Shown: positions 46,222 through 58,067, numbered from the stretch's first letter. The stretch is 64,000 nt of DNA from Anastatus disparis (GCA_017163975.1 JAFFSR010000352.1:62001-126000); one strand, 5' to 3'. Made by a program: numbers and translations. Notes: generated by a model not told the origin, from the letters alone.

Positions 46222-47958
46222 GGTAGTACTACCGTTAAAGGATGGACGGTTCAGAAAAATTTGTAATTTCATATATAAGTATACTTTAATTCGAATAAGA
46301 CACAGTTAAATTTTGGTAAACCTTGAGAGCTAGAGAAAAAAGTTACAAGCATTTTAATTTTCACATTTTTAACATGCGCTCTTATTGGAATCCACACGAA
46401 AATTTGATGACACTGTTAAAAATATATTATTAAAATTAAGATAAAAGTGACGGAAGCTTATTTCATAAACTTTTACTGAATGACATTATATAATAATTTT
46501 TTAAAATTCAATATTATTTTAAGTTTTAATACATTTGTGTTTGGAAATTAATACAAAAATTGTCAGCACAATAAATAAGAATTTCAATATGATTTTCTTA
46601 AATTCAATATTTTTTTGAATTTCAATGCATTCTTTTATTAATATTAATAAAAAATGTTAAAAATCCAACTATAAATTTTACCATAAGTTTACTGTATTTA
46701 ATATAATAAAATTAAGATTAAAAAATTCTACTAAACATAATATGATAAAAAAAATATTATTTTATGTGATTTGATTTAATATATTTTTAAAAAATTCAAC
46801 TATTGTTGAGCACTTCAAAAATTAAAATATTTCCAAAGAAATATAAATCAGAATTTTCTCGCCGATACGAGGCTGGACCTTCTCTTTTATACTTCAAACC
46901 TTCTATTTCTGTTTGTAGACTGAAAAAACAAGTAGCCATCTAGTGCATGATTAGTGTACTACAAATTTTTAATACATCAAACATTTTTAAGATTCTATAT
47001 TAAATTTTATAATAATTTATTAAAGTCTTGTTAAATTTTAGTTCTATATATCTTAATTAATATATTAGACTTAATACAAGTAACTGAAGTAATTATTAAG
47101 TTTAATAACATTTTTATTAACATGGAATATTAATAGATTTTCAATTATAATATTGAATTTTATAAGCATATTGCTAAACTTTAATATCCGTTATCTTACG
47201 TTTTAGTATTTTGAATCTTAAGTTTCAACTTGAGTTTATTAATTTTTATGAATTTTGAATGTATCAAACATTTTTAAGATTCTATATTAAATTTTATAAT
47301 AATTTATTGAAATCTTGATAAATTCAGTTCCATATATCTTAATCAATATATTAGATTTAATACAAGTAACTTAAGTATTTATTAAGTTTAATAACATTTT
47401 CATTAACATGGAATATTAATAGATTTTTAATTATAATATTGAAGTTTAACAATCATATTACTAAACTTAAGTGACTGTTATCTTAATCTTAAGAATTTCT
47501 GTATTAATTTTAATAATTTTTCATTAATTTAAAAAATTTTTTATATTAAATAAGTTTAAGTGATATTGTTCTTTTTAAGATACATTTTTATCTTAAATTT
47601 GTATTAAATTTAAGAATATTTTTAACAGTGTAGGAATTTTAATTGTAAGATGCTGACGGTTCAAAATTTGATCAAATTCAACTGTTCATTAATTAAAAAA
47701 GTAAAAAATACATTTTTCTATATCGAATTTAAAACAAATATAAACATCTATACTGAATGCATGCACATATATAACTATATATACACTATACATAGATATA
47801 AAATGCGAGTAGATGATGAAAACTGAAATGCTTATAACTTTTTTCTCATGCTCTAAAAGTTTACCAAAATTTATCTAGCTCTCATTTGAATTAAAATTTA
47901 CTAATATACTGAATCTCAGATTTTTCTGAACCGTCAATCCCTTAACGGTAGTACTACC
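46222..47958. mobile_element. PIF/Harbinger-like non-autonomous element
   Basis: TIRs GGTAGTACTACCGTTAA and its complement, continued by GACGGTTCAGAAAAAT on both sides, flanked by TTA (46219-46221 and 47959-47961). A 3-bp TTA duplication is typical of PIF/Harbinger elements. No transposase inside. A second CACTG-ended element is nested in it. Confidence 0.75.
46411..47630. mobile_element. Nested CACTG-ended element with internal tandem repeat
   Basis: Inverted ends CACTGTTAAAAATAT and ATATTTTTAACAGTG. CACTG ends are known for CACTA and Chapaev elements, but I see no clear target duplication. A ~240-bp unit (TCAAACATTTTTAAGATTC..) occurs twice, at about 46976 and 47258 (period ~283). No ORF. 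Confidence 0.6.
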
Positions 47959-47961
47959 TTA

Positions 47962-48289
47962 AAGTAATATATTTGTTTTGTTTGTATGCAATGATTGTTG
48001 TTTAAATGAATTTAATAATAATATTTCATTAAATGTAAAAATTGAAAGATCTGCATACAATTGAGCGTATTACATAGCTCCCCAAAAGAAATTTTCTGAG
48101 AAGTGTAACGTTTTCTTTTTCCCATTTAGGAGCGCAAGCTATGAGCCGTATTGCCCACTTTTTTATGTATTGTGCGTGTAAGTGTATTTTTTTTGTATTT
48201 GATTTAGCATGTTTGTTAGGTTGGTTTTTAGTTTAGACAATGAATAGAGTTAGTTTTATTCGAAGAAAAAAAAATTTGACATGTTAAGG
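47962..48289. other. Non-coding stretch
   Basis: Nothing recognised. Confidence 0.35.
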
Positions 48290-49404
48290 ATTAATTAATA
48301 AAATAGAAATAATAAAAAAAAATTATCTGCTTTGCCTCGAACCCTTTCCATTCTTTTTCAAATTGTTTTTTCGAAAATTGAATAAATTTGTCGTAGAAGA
48401 CGTAGTATCTTTCATTAGCCTTTTCTTCTAATTTGATTTTTTTTGTTTTATCCTTTTGGTTCTTATTTTTGCATTCACTTATGAATTTCCTGAACATCTC
48501 AAGAGCCTTTTCTTTCGCCTCTATCTCTGCCTGATAGTCGGAGCCATTATTAGTTTTTCATTTTATCCTCTAGCATATAAGCATAGCCTTATCGAACCAA
48601 TCTTTTTTATTACGGGACGATGGGACTCACGTAAGTACTGTCCGATTTCCTTATTATTTTTTGCTCTAGCATTTTTCTTATTACTTCTCTTACCTTGTCC
48701 CTATTATTTAAGGGGATAGGATAAGGTTTTATAAAAAAAGGATCTGTATCTTTTAATTTAAGTTCATATTCGAATACTTTTCTTAGTCCTGGTTTCTTAG
48801 ATAAAATTTCTTTATACTTTATACTCTCTGTGCTTTGCACGTTTTGAAGTTTTTTAGTTTTTTTTCATTTTTTATTTTCTATGGGTCATTTTTCCTTTCT
48901 GAAAATTTTTTTTCAAGACTATGATAATAGTCTTCTAACCTTATATTGTCTTTTTTTTCAAAGTTTATTAGATTGAAATCAATACATTCTTCTTTATGAA
49001 TCGATTTTATTTTATAATGAGAAGCGTCATTTTCAGTAAATTTCCAGTTACGATTTTATCAGGATTTCAGTTCCCTTGTCTTTAAATTTTATTGTTTCAT
49101 TTTGCGTGTTTATTACGAAACCGAACTTTTTTGTGCATCTATGCCTAGAATGCAGCCCCTTATTAATCGTGGGATCATCAAGAATGTCACGTTTTTCTTT
49201 AAGCCTTTTATTTCACCTTCAACAAAGATTTGTTTTTTTAATCTCGTTGATTTCCCTCCTACTATTCCTCTTATTACTTTTCCAATTAGTGAGAGCATTG
49301 GATATTTTTTTAAGTTTTCTTGTCTTACATTATAGTAAGCCTTGGAGATGCAGGTCACCTGACTTCCTGTGTCTACGAGTGCCTTTATTTTTTCTCCATT
49401 TAGC

Positions 49405-49793
49405 TTAAGAGGAGGTCACGTATCTCTGTCCTTTTCTAATGAAAAAATTGAGTTTTTTACACGAACTAACAACTTTAGCAAAAAATGAAGAGAAAGCCGC
49501 ATCTCGTAATAAAAAAAGCAATATTTTCTTTGATAAGAAAGAATTAATTTTATTGCTTCGTTTTCAAGAAAACCTTGAAAAACTTAAATCATAGAGGTTA
49601 GGGTGAACAATTTGGTTTTTCAAGGTTTTCTTGAAAACGAAGCAATAAAATTAATTCTTTCTTATCAAAGAAAATATTGCTTTTTTTATTACGAGATGCG
49701 GCTTTCTCATCATTTTTTGCTAAAGTTGTTAGTTCGTGTAAAAAACTCAATTTTTTCATTAGAAAAGGACAGAGATACGTGACCTCCTCTTAA
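49405..49793. mobile_element. TTAA foldback MITE, family member 4, in gag-pol
   Basis: TTAA at 49405-49408 and 49790-49793. Perfectly paired ends GAGGAGGTCACGTATCTCTG and long arms to a short centre (about 49590-49615). Excision with one TTAA left restores the frame just upstream of the protease Asp motif. Confidence 0.9.
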
Positions 49794-50035
49794 TGTCTAT
49801 TTCAGGACATTTTGTCACTTTTTTTAAATATTTTGTGTTGGAATTCTCTTCATTGGTGAGTAACTCTCTTAGGCTACTAATTACCTTCTCTATTGCATCA
49901 TGCTGAGATCCATTTGTCTCTTCATCCGAGTTGCATGGTGCAACGTTTTTTTAGTTTTCCCATAACTGTGATTTTGCAATTTCGGGTTTAATTACTAGCA
50001 TCTGATCTTCGTCAGATGTTTCTTTATTTTTTAGC

Positions 50036-50457
50036 GTATGGGGATATCCACACAACTTTTAATCCTAGTAACAGGTCATATTATAGCTGTTCCTGGGTTT
50101 ACCGCATAATGCACATCATTCAAACTAGGTTCAAATCTTTTGTGCTATCCTGTAACTCTATTTCTGATGTATTTTGTAAATGTGCCACAAACGGCCTAGC
50201 AGATAATTCTATAAAAAGTAAATTTACACATAAGATAAATTACGGCAATTTTTTATGTGTAAAAATGAATGTTTTATAGAATTATCTGCTGGGCCGTTTG
50301 TGGCACATTTACAAAATACATCAGAAATAGAGTTACAGGATAGCACAAAAGATTTGAACCTAGTTTGAATAATGTGCATCACGCGGTAAACCCAGGAACA
50401 GCTGTAATATGACCTGTTACTAGGATTAAAAGTTGTGTGGATATCCCCATATCCGCT
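50036..50457. repeat. Inverted duplication inside the gypsy remnant
   Basis: Left arm about 50036-50235 and right arm about 50250-50457 are near-identical inverted copies (GGGATATCCACACAACTTTT; TGTGCCACAAACGGCC). Both arms appear to be retroelement sequence rather than a separate element. Confidence 0.85.
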
Positions 50458-52549
50458 CTTTGTAGCACTGAGATATCTTTTGAATTATCTCTTGGCCACC
50501 TAGGGTTTATATTTCCATTTTAATTTTTGTTTTCGGGGTATCATTTCTGCTCATTATTTCTATTATTTGTTGATAAGCTGTTGCCAGTTTGCTTGTTGTA
50601 ATTATTGCTATTATATCTGTTGTTGATCTTTAATTCAGGATATCGGGCCTTGTTCTCAGTTTGCCATTTTGGTTGTTTTTGGCTTTATGATTCCTTTATA
50701 GCTAATAAGTCCAGAAACTGATTGATCTCAGCAATTTTTTGCGCTCTTACCGCAAATTTGATATCTAGATCATGATGACTAGAGAGTTTTCGTATCGGTT
50801 CTTTTTCTGAGTATGATCCTGTCATCGTGGCTTCACTTATGTGGTTGGTCGTATATTCGACCCTGGACAGTTTTCCATTTGGGCTTTATTTGCCTGACTC
50901 TATTTTTCTTTTTATGTCGTCCTGCATCACGTCATTTATGAATCTTTCTTTGAATTTTGTTTCGAAGTCATCAAACGAGGTCATGCTTTCTTCAATTATG
51001 TTCCATCATGTGGCAGCGTTTCCTGCTAAGGAGTTTGATAGTGCATAGAGCATTTTGGTCTCCTCAGATTCGGTTATCTCAATGTACCTTTTGATGTTTC
51101 TGAGATACTTAATGAGAGACTCTGACTCTTCTACCTTAAATTTTGGTGGCGTTATTTTTTATTTTCTAGAGTTCCAGCTTATATTTGCTGTTGTCTCCTT
51201 CCATTTATTTTCAGATGTAAGAGGTTCTCCTGTAGGAGATGGAGATTTGTTTCTCGTTGATCTTCTTAGTTGTCGGTTTTTGTCAAACCTAACCTCTCTG
51301 TTTACGCTTCGGGCTCTAAAATATCTTTGAAAGTTTTCAATCTTACTTTCTAGAGTTTTGAGCTCTCTTTTTTCTAATGATGAATTTATTATATCTTTCG
51401 AGTGATCAGTTAAGATCATATCTATTTGATGTACATCATTTCTATTTTTCAAGCACATCTTTTGCAATCCGTCATTTTTAAATTTTAGAAATTCTATTTC
51501 TCGGGATTTTTTTTACGGCTCTTTTTTGAGGTTGGATACGTACTGTTTAGCCTGAGAGATTCGAGCGATGTACATATCTCCTACTGCTTCTAATTGCTCA
51601 GAAATCAGGCTCAGCATTTGATCCCTTATACCTTCGAGAATCCTGATCGCTAATTTTTCTTCAGTTTCATCATTTACATTTTTCATAGAGCTAGTTATTG
51701 CTTCCATGTTTCTTTCTGCAGCTTGTGTGTCGACACTGCAAGAAGCAGTCACATTTGTTATGAGCGTTCTTACTTACTCCAAATATTTAACTCTCTTTTC
51801 ATCTTGGTTCTTTCAAAAGAATTAATCTTTGTTTTTAGAACTTCATAGTTTATGATGTTAGCTTGCATCACTGGCTTGTGTTCATCAAACTCTAACTTTG
51901 TTTTGTTACAATTTCCTGTAAAAAGATCTATTTTATTTGTATTATCTTTACCTAAGTTAATGCTGAGAATTTCAATTATTTTTAACTCCTCTTCTTTCTT
52001 TTTATCATCAGCATTATAGTTGTCTAGCTGATCCTCTAGGGTTTTCAACCTAGTTTCGCTTGTATCCATATATTGCAATGCTTGTTTTAAGTTCTCTTGC
52101 ACACTTTTTTCCTAAGCATTTCGACCAGTATCGTCCGTCAGTCTTTGACTGAACGATTTTTCCAGGTCATCCTGTTTCTCAACGATTATTTTCCTTTTTG
52201 AAAGGAAAAGAGTTTTTTTTTTCTTTTTTAGCAAAAATTTTGATTTTAATATCTTAAAAAAAAGAAAGGATTTTGAACCTTATTATAATTTACTTTTTTT
52301 GTTTCATAGTTTTTTTTTAAAGGATTTTTTTCTTTATAATCTATTTTTGAATTCTAATAAGAATCTCTTTTTTTGTTGAAAAACTCACTAGCTCTTCTAT
52401 GGAGTGAGAGAGCTTCAAAGAAAGATATAGCTGCACGCAGAAATGTATGAAAAAAGTGTCTGAAGTAATTTATTCATAAAATTTTTATATTCTTTCGGTA
52501 TCAACCCTTAGGCAACTATTTTTCTCAAATCTTTTTTTTTTCTTTATAT

Positions 52550-52924
52550 TTAAGAGCAGGCCGGGTTCGCTGCCCTTGTCTAATTGAGTTTTTTGTTATT
52601 TCCTCAAGTATTAATCTGTAAATTGAAGGTTGAGAGCAATAGATATTATTATTATCAATATTTATGCAAAAGAACAAAAAATTCTACCAATTTGTTTTTG
52701 AGAAAAGTAAGAAACGCTTAAGTAAAAGGTTATGATTATAATATTTCCGCGTTCCTTTTTTTTTCTCAAAAACAAATCGGTAGAATTTTTTGTTCTTGTG
52801 CATAAATATTGATAATAATAATATCTATTGCGCTCAACCTTCAATTTACAGATACACCGATTAATACTTGAGGAAATAACAAAAAACTTAATTGGGCAAA
52901 GACAGCGAATGAAAATGCTCTTAA
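52550..52924. mobile_element. TTAA foldback MITE, family member 5
   Basis: TTAA at 52550-52553 and 52921-52924; ends GAGCAGGCCGGGTTCGCTG and GAGCATTTTCATTCGCTG, then TTGTCTAATT. The arms pair for over 140 bp (AGAACAAAAAATTCTACC and complement). Nested in the DUF7869-like gene. Confidence 0.85.
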
Positions 52925-53366
52925 AATTTTTTTATCGTACATAGCTTTTAATTGATATTCTCTTATGCTATTATTTGTAACATCTTTTTTAAAAATTTTG
53001 ATTTCCTTTGATTTTTCATTAAAATCATATTTAACTGAGATATAATTATAATCGGGTTCAACATTAATTTCTCTAAAGTTGGAGCTCTCAACGTCTTTCC
53101 ATTCAAAATTTATAGCTTGATCATAAAAATTTAATATATTTTTTCGTTCTATCCGCTTCACTACATACTGTTGCTTTACTTTGGCACAATCGATAAATCT
53201 GCATCACTTTTCTTGTGTAAAGATAAATTTAATATGACAGTGTTGTTCTATTCTAGCGTGGATAGAATCACCATCACATTGAGTATGATCAACCTCAAGA
53301 AATCTGTTACAAAATTAATGCTACTTAATTTTGTCATATTAAGAGAAGAATAGCGTTCAAATATTC

Positions 53367-53432
53367 CTACTTCTGCTTATAGTATTGGAGTATAAATGTA
53401 AGTTTATACTCCAATACCATTAGCAGAAGTAG
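53367..53432. other. 29-bp hairpin
   Basis: Arms CTACTTCTGC..GGAGTATAAA (53367-53395) and complement (53403-53432), 7-nt loop. It replaces part of the DUF7869-like coding region. Confidence 0.8.
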
Positions 53433-53619
53433 AAATCTAATAGTTTCGTTCAAAATATTACACTGATCAGCGTAAGTCGCTATATCAAAGATGTAAGAGT
53501 TCCATACGTATACCTTTGACATGTAGTAGAGTGGACCTATTTCTGTGCGTAACGTTGTTAATATCTTTTGCATATCAAAATTAATGGTGCAGACTGTTTT
53601 ATCATGCATGCTCAATTGG

Positions 53620-53955
53620 AATGTTGCATGAAAATTTTTTCTTAAATCCATTATATCCGTCATTTAGAAAAAGAAAAAATAAAGGACGCATATTTTTTCT
53701 TTCTTCATAAAAATGAAAACTCGAAGAAATAGAGGTAGTTGAAAATTGGTGTGACGTCACGAGTACAGATGAATTCGTGACGTCATGTACATTGGCGCTA
53801 TATCTATATATATATCAAAATAGTATTTACTTTTACTTCCTATAACTTTTGCAATTCATCATATTTTAAAAAACGAAAAAATACAGGTCTTTTATTTTTT
53901 TTTATATTCTACCTGACAGATATAATGCATTTTCTTATACAAGGTCCCAATTCAT
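53620..53955 (-). repeat. ~335-bp direct repeat, copy 1, promoter-like with two CRE sites
   Basis: Same orientation and sequence as 55555-55890, with modest divergence. Read on the minus strand it ends with the start codon and first residues MTDIMDLRKNFHA. Upstream of the ATG are two TGACGTCA palindromes (53752-53759 and 53778-53785, CREB/ATF-type sites) and a TATATATAGATATAGC stretch. It looks like a promoter plus first codons of the element gene. Confidence 0.7.
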
Positions 53956-54199
53956 TCGATTCTTTCATGAATCTTCTAGCTATTTTTTATTTAGCAAATG
54001 CTCTTCTTGTTTATCTTTGTTTTATAATTTTTCATTTTCCGATAAGTTTCGATAACATTCACATGTTTCACATCTAAAAAATAAAATGATTTATATAATT
54101 CTTTAAAATATCGTTCATATTTATTTATTGATATAGAAAAAAAATAGGAGATACAATTAATAATGGTAATTGTTAATATTTGATTTTTTTAGTTACTTA

Positions 54200-55615
54200 A
54201 AATTAGATATTTGATAGTTTCCCGCCTCTTCTGTCATTAGTAACAAATAATTAAGCTATCTAGTTAATTATTTATATAATTGTCCTGTGCCTCTAGTACC
54301 ACTATTACGATCTTTTTTGCGGACACATCTACCCATAGTTGCTTATTATTACTTCTTTTCCTAGATAACTTCTTTGGACGATGTTTTCATGTAGAGTGTC
54401 GACAAATTAATTGTTTAGGTTGTAACATGGCAGATTGGCCATATTACTTATAGGTATATTTGTAGCGCATATAGCCGACAGAAGGAAGCATCTAACTATG
54501 GGCAAGACAGAAAGCAGACCATGCGAGTCAAATATCTGAAAGCATAACCCAAAATCGCTGGCACACACGTGCGAATCTTCATAGCACGTATACTGTGCAC
54601 TCATATAAATAGCAAGCAGCTTGACTAGAGTAACTGAGCTTGGGTCCGTTCAGGATCGTTTGTCTCTCTCTTGCGGCGCGCGCAGCGTACAGCACGAGAG
54701 ATGAAGCTGAGCATAGACAAGGAGGAAAGGCATTGCATCATTCCTTCTGTCGCCGGCGTCCGGTAAAGAGTGTGACGACCTACTGTAATATACAGTACCT
54801 TTTTTTTGTGCGCAATAATATTATAATTTATTGTGTGAGTGAGACTAATTAGCTTCATTTTTTATTTTATTTAAAATCAAGCCTCGTATTATTGTGAGTG
54901 CCATAGTGCTAAGTAAAATAGCATAAATTATTGCTTTATTTGTGCGACGTGTGTGCCGGGCGATCTCGTGCGCGTCCTATTGATATTTTCCCTTCGAGCT
55001 ATTATAACTCTTTTTTTTGTGTGGTCGTGCCCTGTTTGCATGTGTCTGTTTCTTTTATATAACTATCTGCTTTTACTCTTGCCAATAGTTCTGTTGCTAG
55101 TGCAAATGGCGTCGCGTACGCTATACGCGCCTGGCGTCCATTTTGAGTGCGCGTGCTATAATTGTATGATTATTAAAATAAAGCTTCTTTTTTATTCAAT
55201 TAATTGGAAACCCGCATCTTATCTGATTTATACCCTAGTGCAACCTCCTGATCCCCAAGGTTGTCACAAGGTTGCTCATTAATTACAGGATCTATCGGAA
55301 CACCGTCCAAGTTGCAATTCGCCGAAAATAAACTAGTATTATCAACATGATGGATCTGTTCTGTTTGCACTGTAACTTTCGTCTATCGATACATAAACCA
55401 TTTGAGTTTTATCTATGTTAGCGTTACTATCACTGCCCCTACTTACATCTAGTAAAATAAATATCAAATTAGTTGTAGAAAATTTTAAATAAACTACAAA
55501 AAAGTGATTATTTACAATCAAGCAGAGAGACACTATTGATGATTAACCGGTCAATTGGGATGATGCATGAAAAATTTTTCTTAAATCCATTATATTCGTC
55601 ATTTATAAAAAGAAA
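54200..55615 (-). pseudogene. DUF7869-like mobile-element gene, N-terminal part, split by a solo LTR
   Basis: On the minus strand: MTNIMDLRKIFHASSQLTG at 55615, then (after an AG acceptor-like TTTTACTAG) VSRGSDSNANIDKTQMVYVS and, after a frameshift, LFSANCNLDGVPIDPVINEQ. The LTR at 54421-55268 interrupts here. Beyond it, RKRSNNKQLWVDVSAKK and DRNSGTRGTGQLY resemble the Lys/Arg-rich RKR..W...KK.RNSG motif seen before the catalytic part in this family. Stops and frameshifts throughout. Confidence 0.45.
54421..55268 (+). mobile_element. Solo LTR of a gypsy-type retrotransposon
   Basis: It starts TGTAACATGG and ends GGTTGTCACA (TG...CA), flanked by the 4-bp duplication AGGT (54417-54420 and 55269-55272). 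Inside are a TATA box TATAAATAG (54604-54612) and a polyadenylation signal AATAAA (55177-55182), in the right order for U3-R-U5. GC content is higher than the surroundings. No internal retroelement remains, so it arose by LTR-LTR recombination. Confidence 0.72.
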
Positions 55616-55890
55616 AAATAAAAGACTTGTATTTTTTCTTTTATCATAAAAATGAAAACTCAAAGAGATAGAGGCAGTTGAAAATTGGTGTGACGTCAGG
55701 AGTACAGGTGAATTCGTGACGTCATGTACAATGGCGCTATATCTATATATATCAAAATTGTATTAAATTATACTGGTTATAAATTTTGCAATTCATCATA
55801 TTTTAAAAAATTAAAAAATACGGATCTTTTATTTTTTCGTATTCTACCTGACGGATTCAATGCATTTCTTCGTGCAAGGTCCCAAATAAT
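55555..55890 (-). repeat. ~335-bp direct repeat, copy 2, promoter-like with two CRE sites
   Basis: Matches 53620-53955, with TGACGTCA at 55691-55698 and 55717-55724. The minus-strand ATG is at 55615. Confidence 0.7.
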
Positions 55891-57401
55891 CTGAAAATCT
55901 TGCTGTAAAATATTACTGCCCTATGTAAAAAAAATTTTGAGCAAGAAACATATAAAAATATTGCAACCAAGTTCCTACCAATGGTATATTTTAAAAATAG
56001 AAATAAAGAAACTGTATAAAAAATGTTTGAAATAATTGAAATGTAAAAACAAATGTGTAATACGTGCTAATTTACGATATATTTTACAATTAATGCATTT
56101 GTAATTAAATGGTATTATGATAAGCTTTTTTTATATAATTTTGAAGTGTATCTTTCGTTTTATAAGTAAAGTTTACAATATTTACTCCTCATAATAATTT
56201 TAAAAGGAAAAATACATTTCGAATAACGTAGCATTTCAATAATAATAAACATGAAAAATAGCTTATCGACATTATCACAATGTGCAATGTATCACGAATT
56301 TTATTTATTGAAAAATAAAAAAATATCGAACAACACTTATTAAAATAAAATGGATAACTTTATGTGAACTAATAAATGAAAAAATTTATTTTATTTGAAA
56401 AAAAAATAATTTTTCTGCTTATTACTGTTAAGAGTTTGAATAATCGTATCATTGGAACCCTTACTCAGAAATTCATAATTAACTTCATTAACGACCTTTG
56501 TACAGAAACTTTACGAGTTATGACTACATTACTTTAAATCTATAATGATGTAAGCATTGATTAATTCGTATATTAATATCAAGACAACAGTTATTAAGCG
56601 CTACGTATTGGAAAAATATTTGTAAAATATCTCTATAGGTGACAACGTTGCACACATTTATGTAAAATAAATGAAATTATTTTGAATCATTTTTTACAGA
56701 CTGTGAAAACACCTACAGGTACTTGCGAATATCTTAAAAAATAACTGACATTTTTTATAGTTTAATTTATTTAATTGGTGTAAATTTATTTTATTATTTT
56801 TTACATAATGAAACTAGTTTTTCTGTATAAAAAGTAATATGAATAGTTAAGTAACTGTTGTTTTGATAAATTTAATTTAAGTGTTTATTGAAAACCACTA
56901 TCTTCGTCTTCCATTTCATGAATAGATTATATCGAAACTGTAGAATCGCAAAGCCAAAGATAAAATAATATTCCTTAATCTAATACTGCTAATAAATTCG
57001 GGTTGATGGCTATTATTACCAAAGATTCGTTAGAATCTTGGATGATATATGACTAATATGTATTCAAGAAGCACAGGTTAAGAATGATAGCAGTATGTTA
57101 TTTAATATTCAATTTTTTTAAATTTCATCAATACTAAATGTTATTTACAATCAATTGACTTACAATGTTATTTAGTGTTTTTTCTTATAATTTGTGTTAA
57201 TATACTTGTAGATTAATTGTACCTGTTAATAAGCTATCGAACTAAAGAATTGAATTTTCGTCTGAATCAATACAGCACCTCAATTTGTGACAGTCGATAT
57301 TAATATCTATGTTTACAGCAGCATTCACGAGAGTCTTTTTCAACCTTCATTGTTTACTCAAGTTAGACTCTTATTGGAAGCTCACGGTAAACAACAGAGC
57401 A

Positions 57402-57435
<34 letters not shown>

Positions 57436-57814
57436 CTTTACTCGATTCTTACTATAAGATACTCAAAATAAAGCAAACGTTTTCTGATTTTATAGATATG
57501 GCTTAACAAGTCGGGCTATTAGAAAATTTGAATAAAGAAGTATTTTAAATATATAATTCACTTATAATTTTGAAAACCAAATGGAATCTAACTCGTCAAA
57601 AAATTTTAAATTTTATTGCTGCAGGAGTAATTGAAAAAAAATAACACGTTTCGAGAAATAAAAATTGTTTACCTAGTTCCAGACCCCCATATCATCAATT
57701 TCTGAATAAACATAATTATTCAGTAAATAAGTACAAAACGAATAATTATTATTGTTTACGTCAAAAAATGAACAGTTATAATTTTTTAGTTAAAAAAATT
57801 TTTAGTTCTTATTT
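55891..57814. other. AT-rich non-coding stretch
   Basis: No gene or element end recognised. A (TC)n run lies at about 57404-57433. Confidence 0.45.
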
Positions 57815-58067
57815 TTAACCTTTAGCTGGCATGCCTCTCCAGCCGATTATAGCTGGCCTATGGGGTACTATAGTACCCCAGCGCGAAAAACTGTCGTAAA
57901 AACTAAAGTATTGGTTATCTCAACTCAAAAACATCCTGGAGGGATCTTCAGAGGTTACTCCAAAGGGTAGCATAGTTTATAAGAGAAAAAATGAAACGGT
58001 TTCAAAATTTGATAAGAAAGAGCGTGGGGTACTATAGTACCCCCCCCCCCTGCCAGCTAAAGGTTAA
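57815..58067. mobile_element. piggyBac-type MITE with GGGGTACTATAGTACCCC palindromes
   Basis: TTAA at 57815-57818 and 58064-58067 with perfect TIRs CCTTTAGCTGGCA. An 18-bp perfect palindrome occurs near each end (57862-57879 and 58026-58043). No ORF. The layout resembles the MITE at 19525. Confidence 0.85.

Larger units (their letters stand above)
48290..52102 (-). pseudogene. Ty3/gypsy retrotransposon remnant (gag, protease, partial RT)
   Basis: On the minus strand the order is gag, protease, RT. Gag: coiled-coil rich segments (52102-51770; 51752-51513), a basic segment (51467-51159) and a capsid-like piece with LAGNAATWW near 51020, broken by stops and frameshifts. Protease: VDTGSQVTCIS at about 49370 (catalytic Asp) and CILGIDAQK near 49145, open from 49358 to 49113. 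RT: the N-terminal part only (EYELKLKDTDPFFIKPYPIP, then EQKIIRKSDSTYVSPIV) at 48840-48610, then homology is lost and an unrelated Lys/Glu-rich ORF (48497-48291) follows. A TTAA MITE lies at 49405-49793 and an inverted duplication at 50036-50457. No LTRs found. Dead. Confidence 0.82.
52430..53663 (-). pseudogene. DUF7869-like mobile-element gene, C-terminal part, broken
   Basis: Minus-strand text starts MTDIMDLRKNFHATFQLSMHD at 53663 and continues TVCTINFDMQKILTTL, GPLYYMSKVYVWN. After a hairpin (53367-53432) and a deletion it resumes with FLEVDHTQCDGDSIHARIEQ (about 53300), then VKRIERKNILNFYDQAINFE (53161 on) and, beyond a nested MITE (52550-52924), GLIPKEYKNFMNKLLQT near 52490. From memory these match a family multiplied in insects and cnidarians, often labelled DUF7869, with a HTQ.E.DS.H motif suggesting a DDE-like nuclease fold. 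Frameshifts, stops and the missing SDNC region make it dead. Family call is from memory. Confidence 0.6.

Noticed and set aside
52662..52844. 60-codon minus-strand ORF MKVERNRYYYYQYL
   Set aside because: Lies wholly inside the palindromic TTAA MITE.
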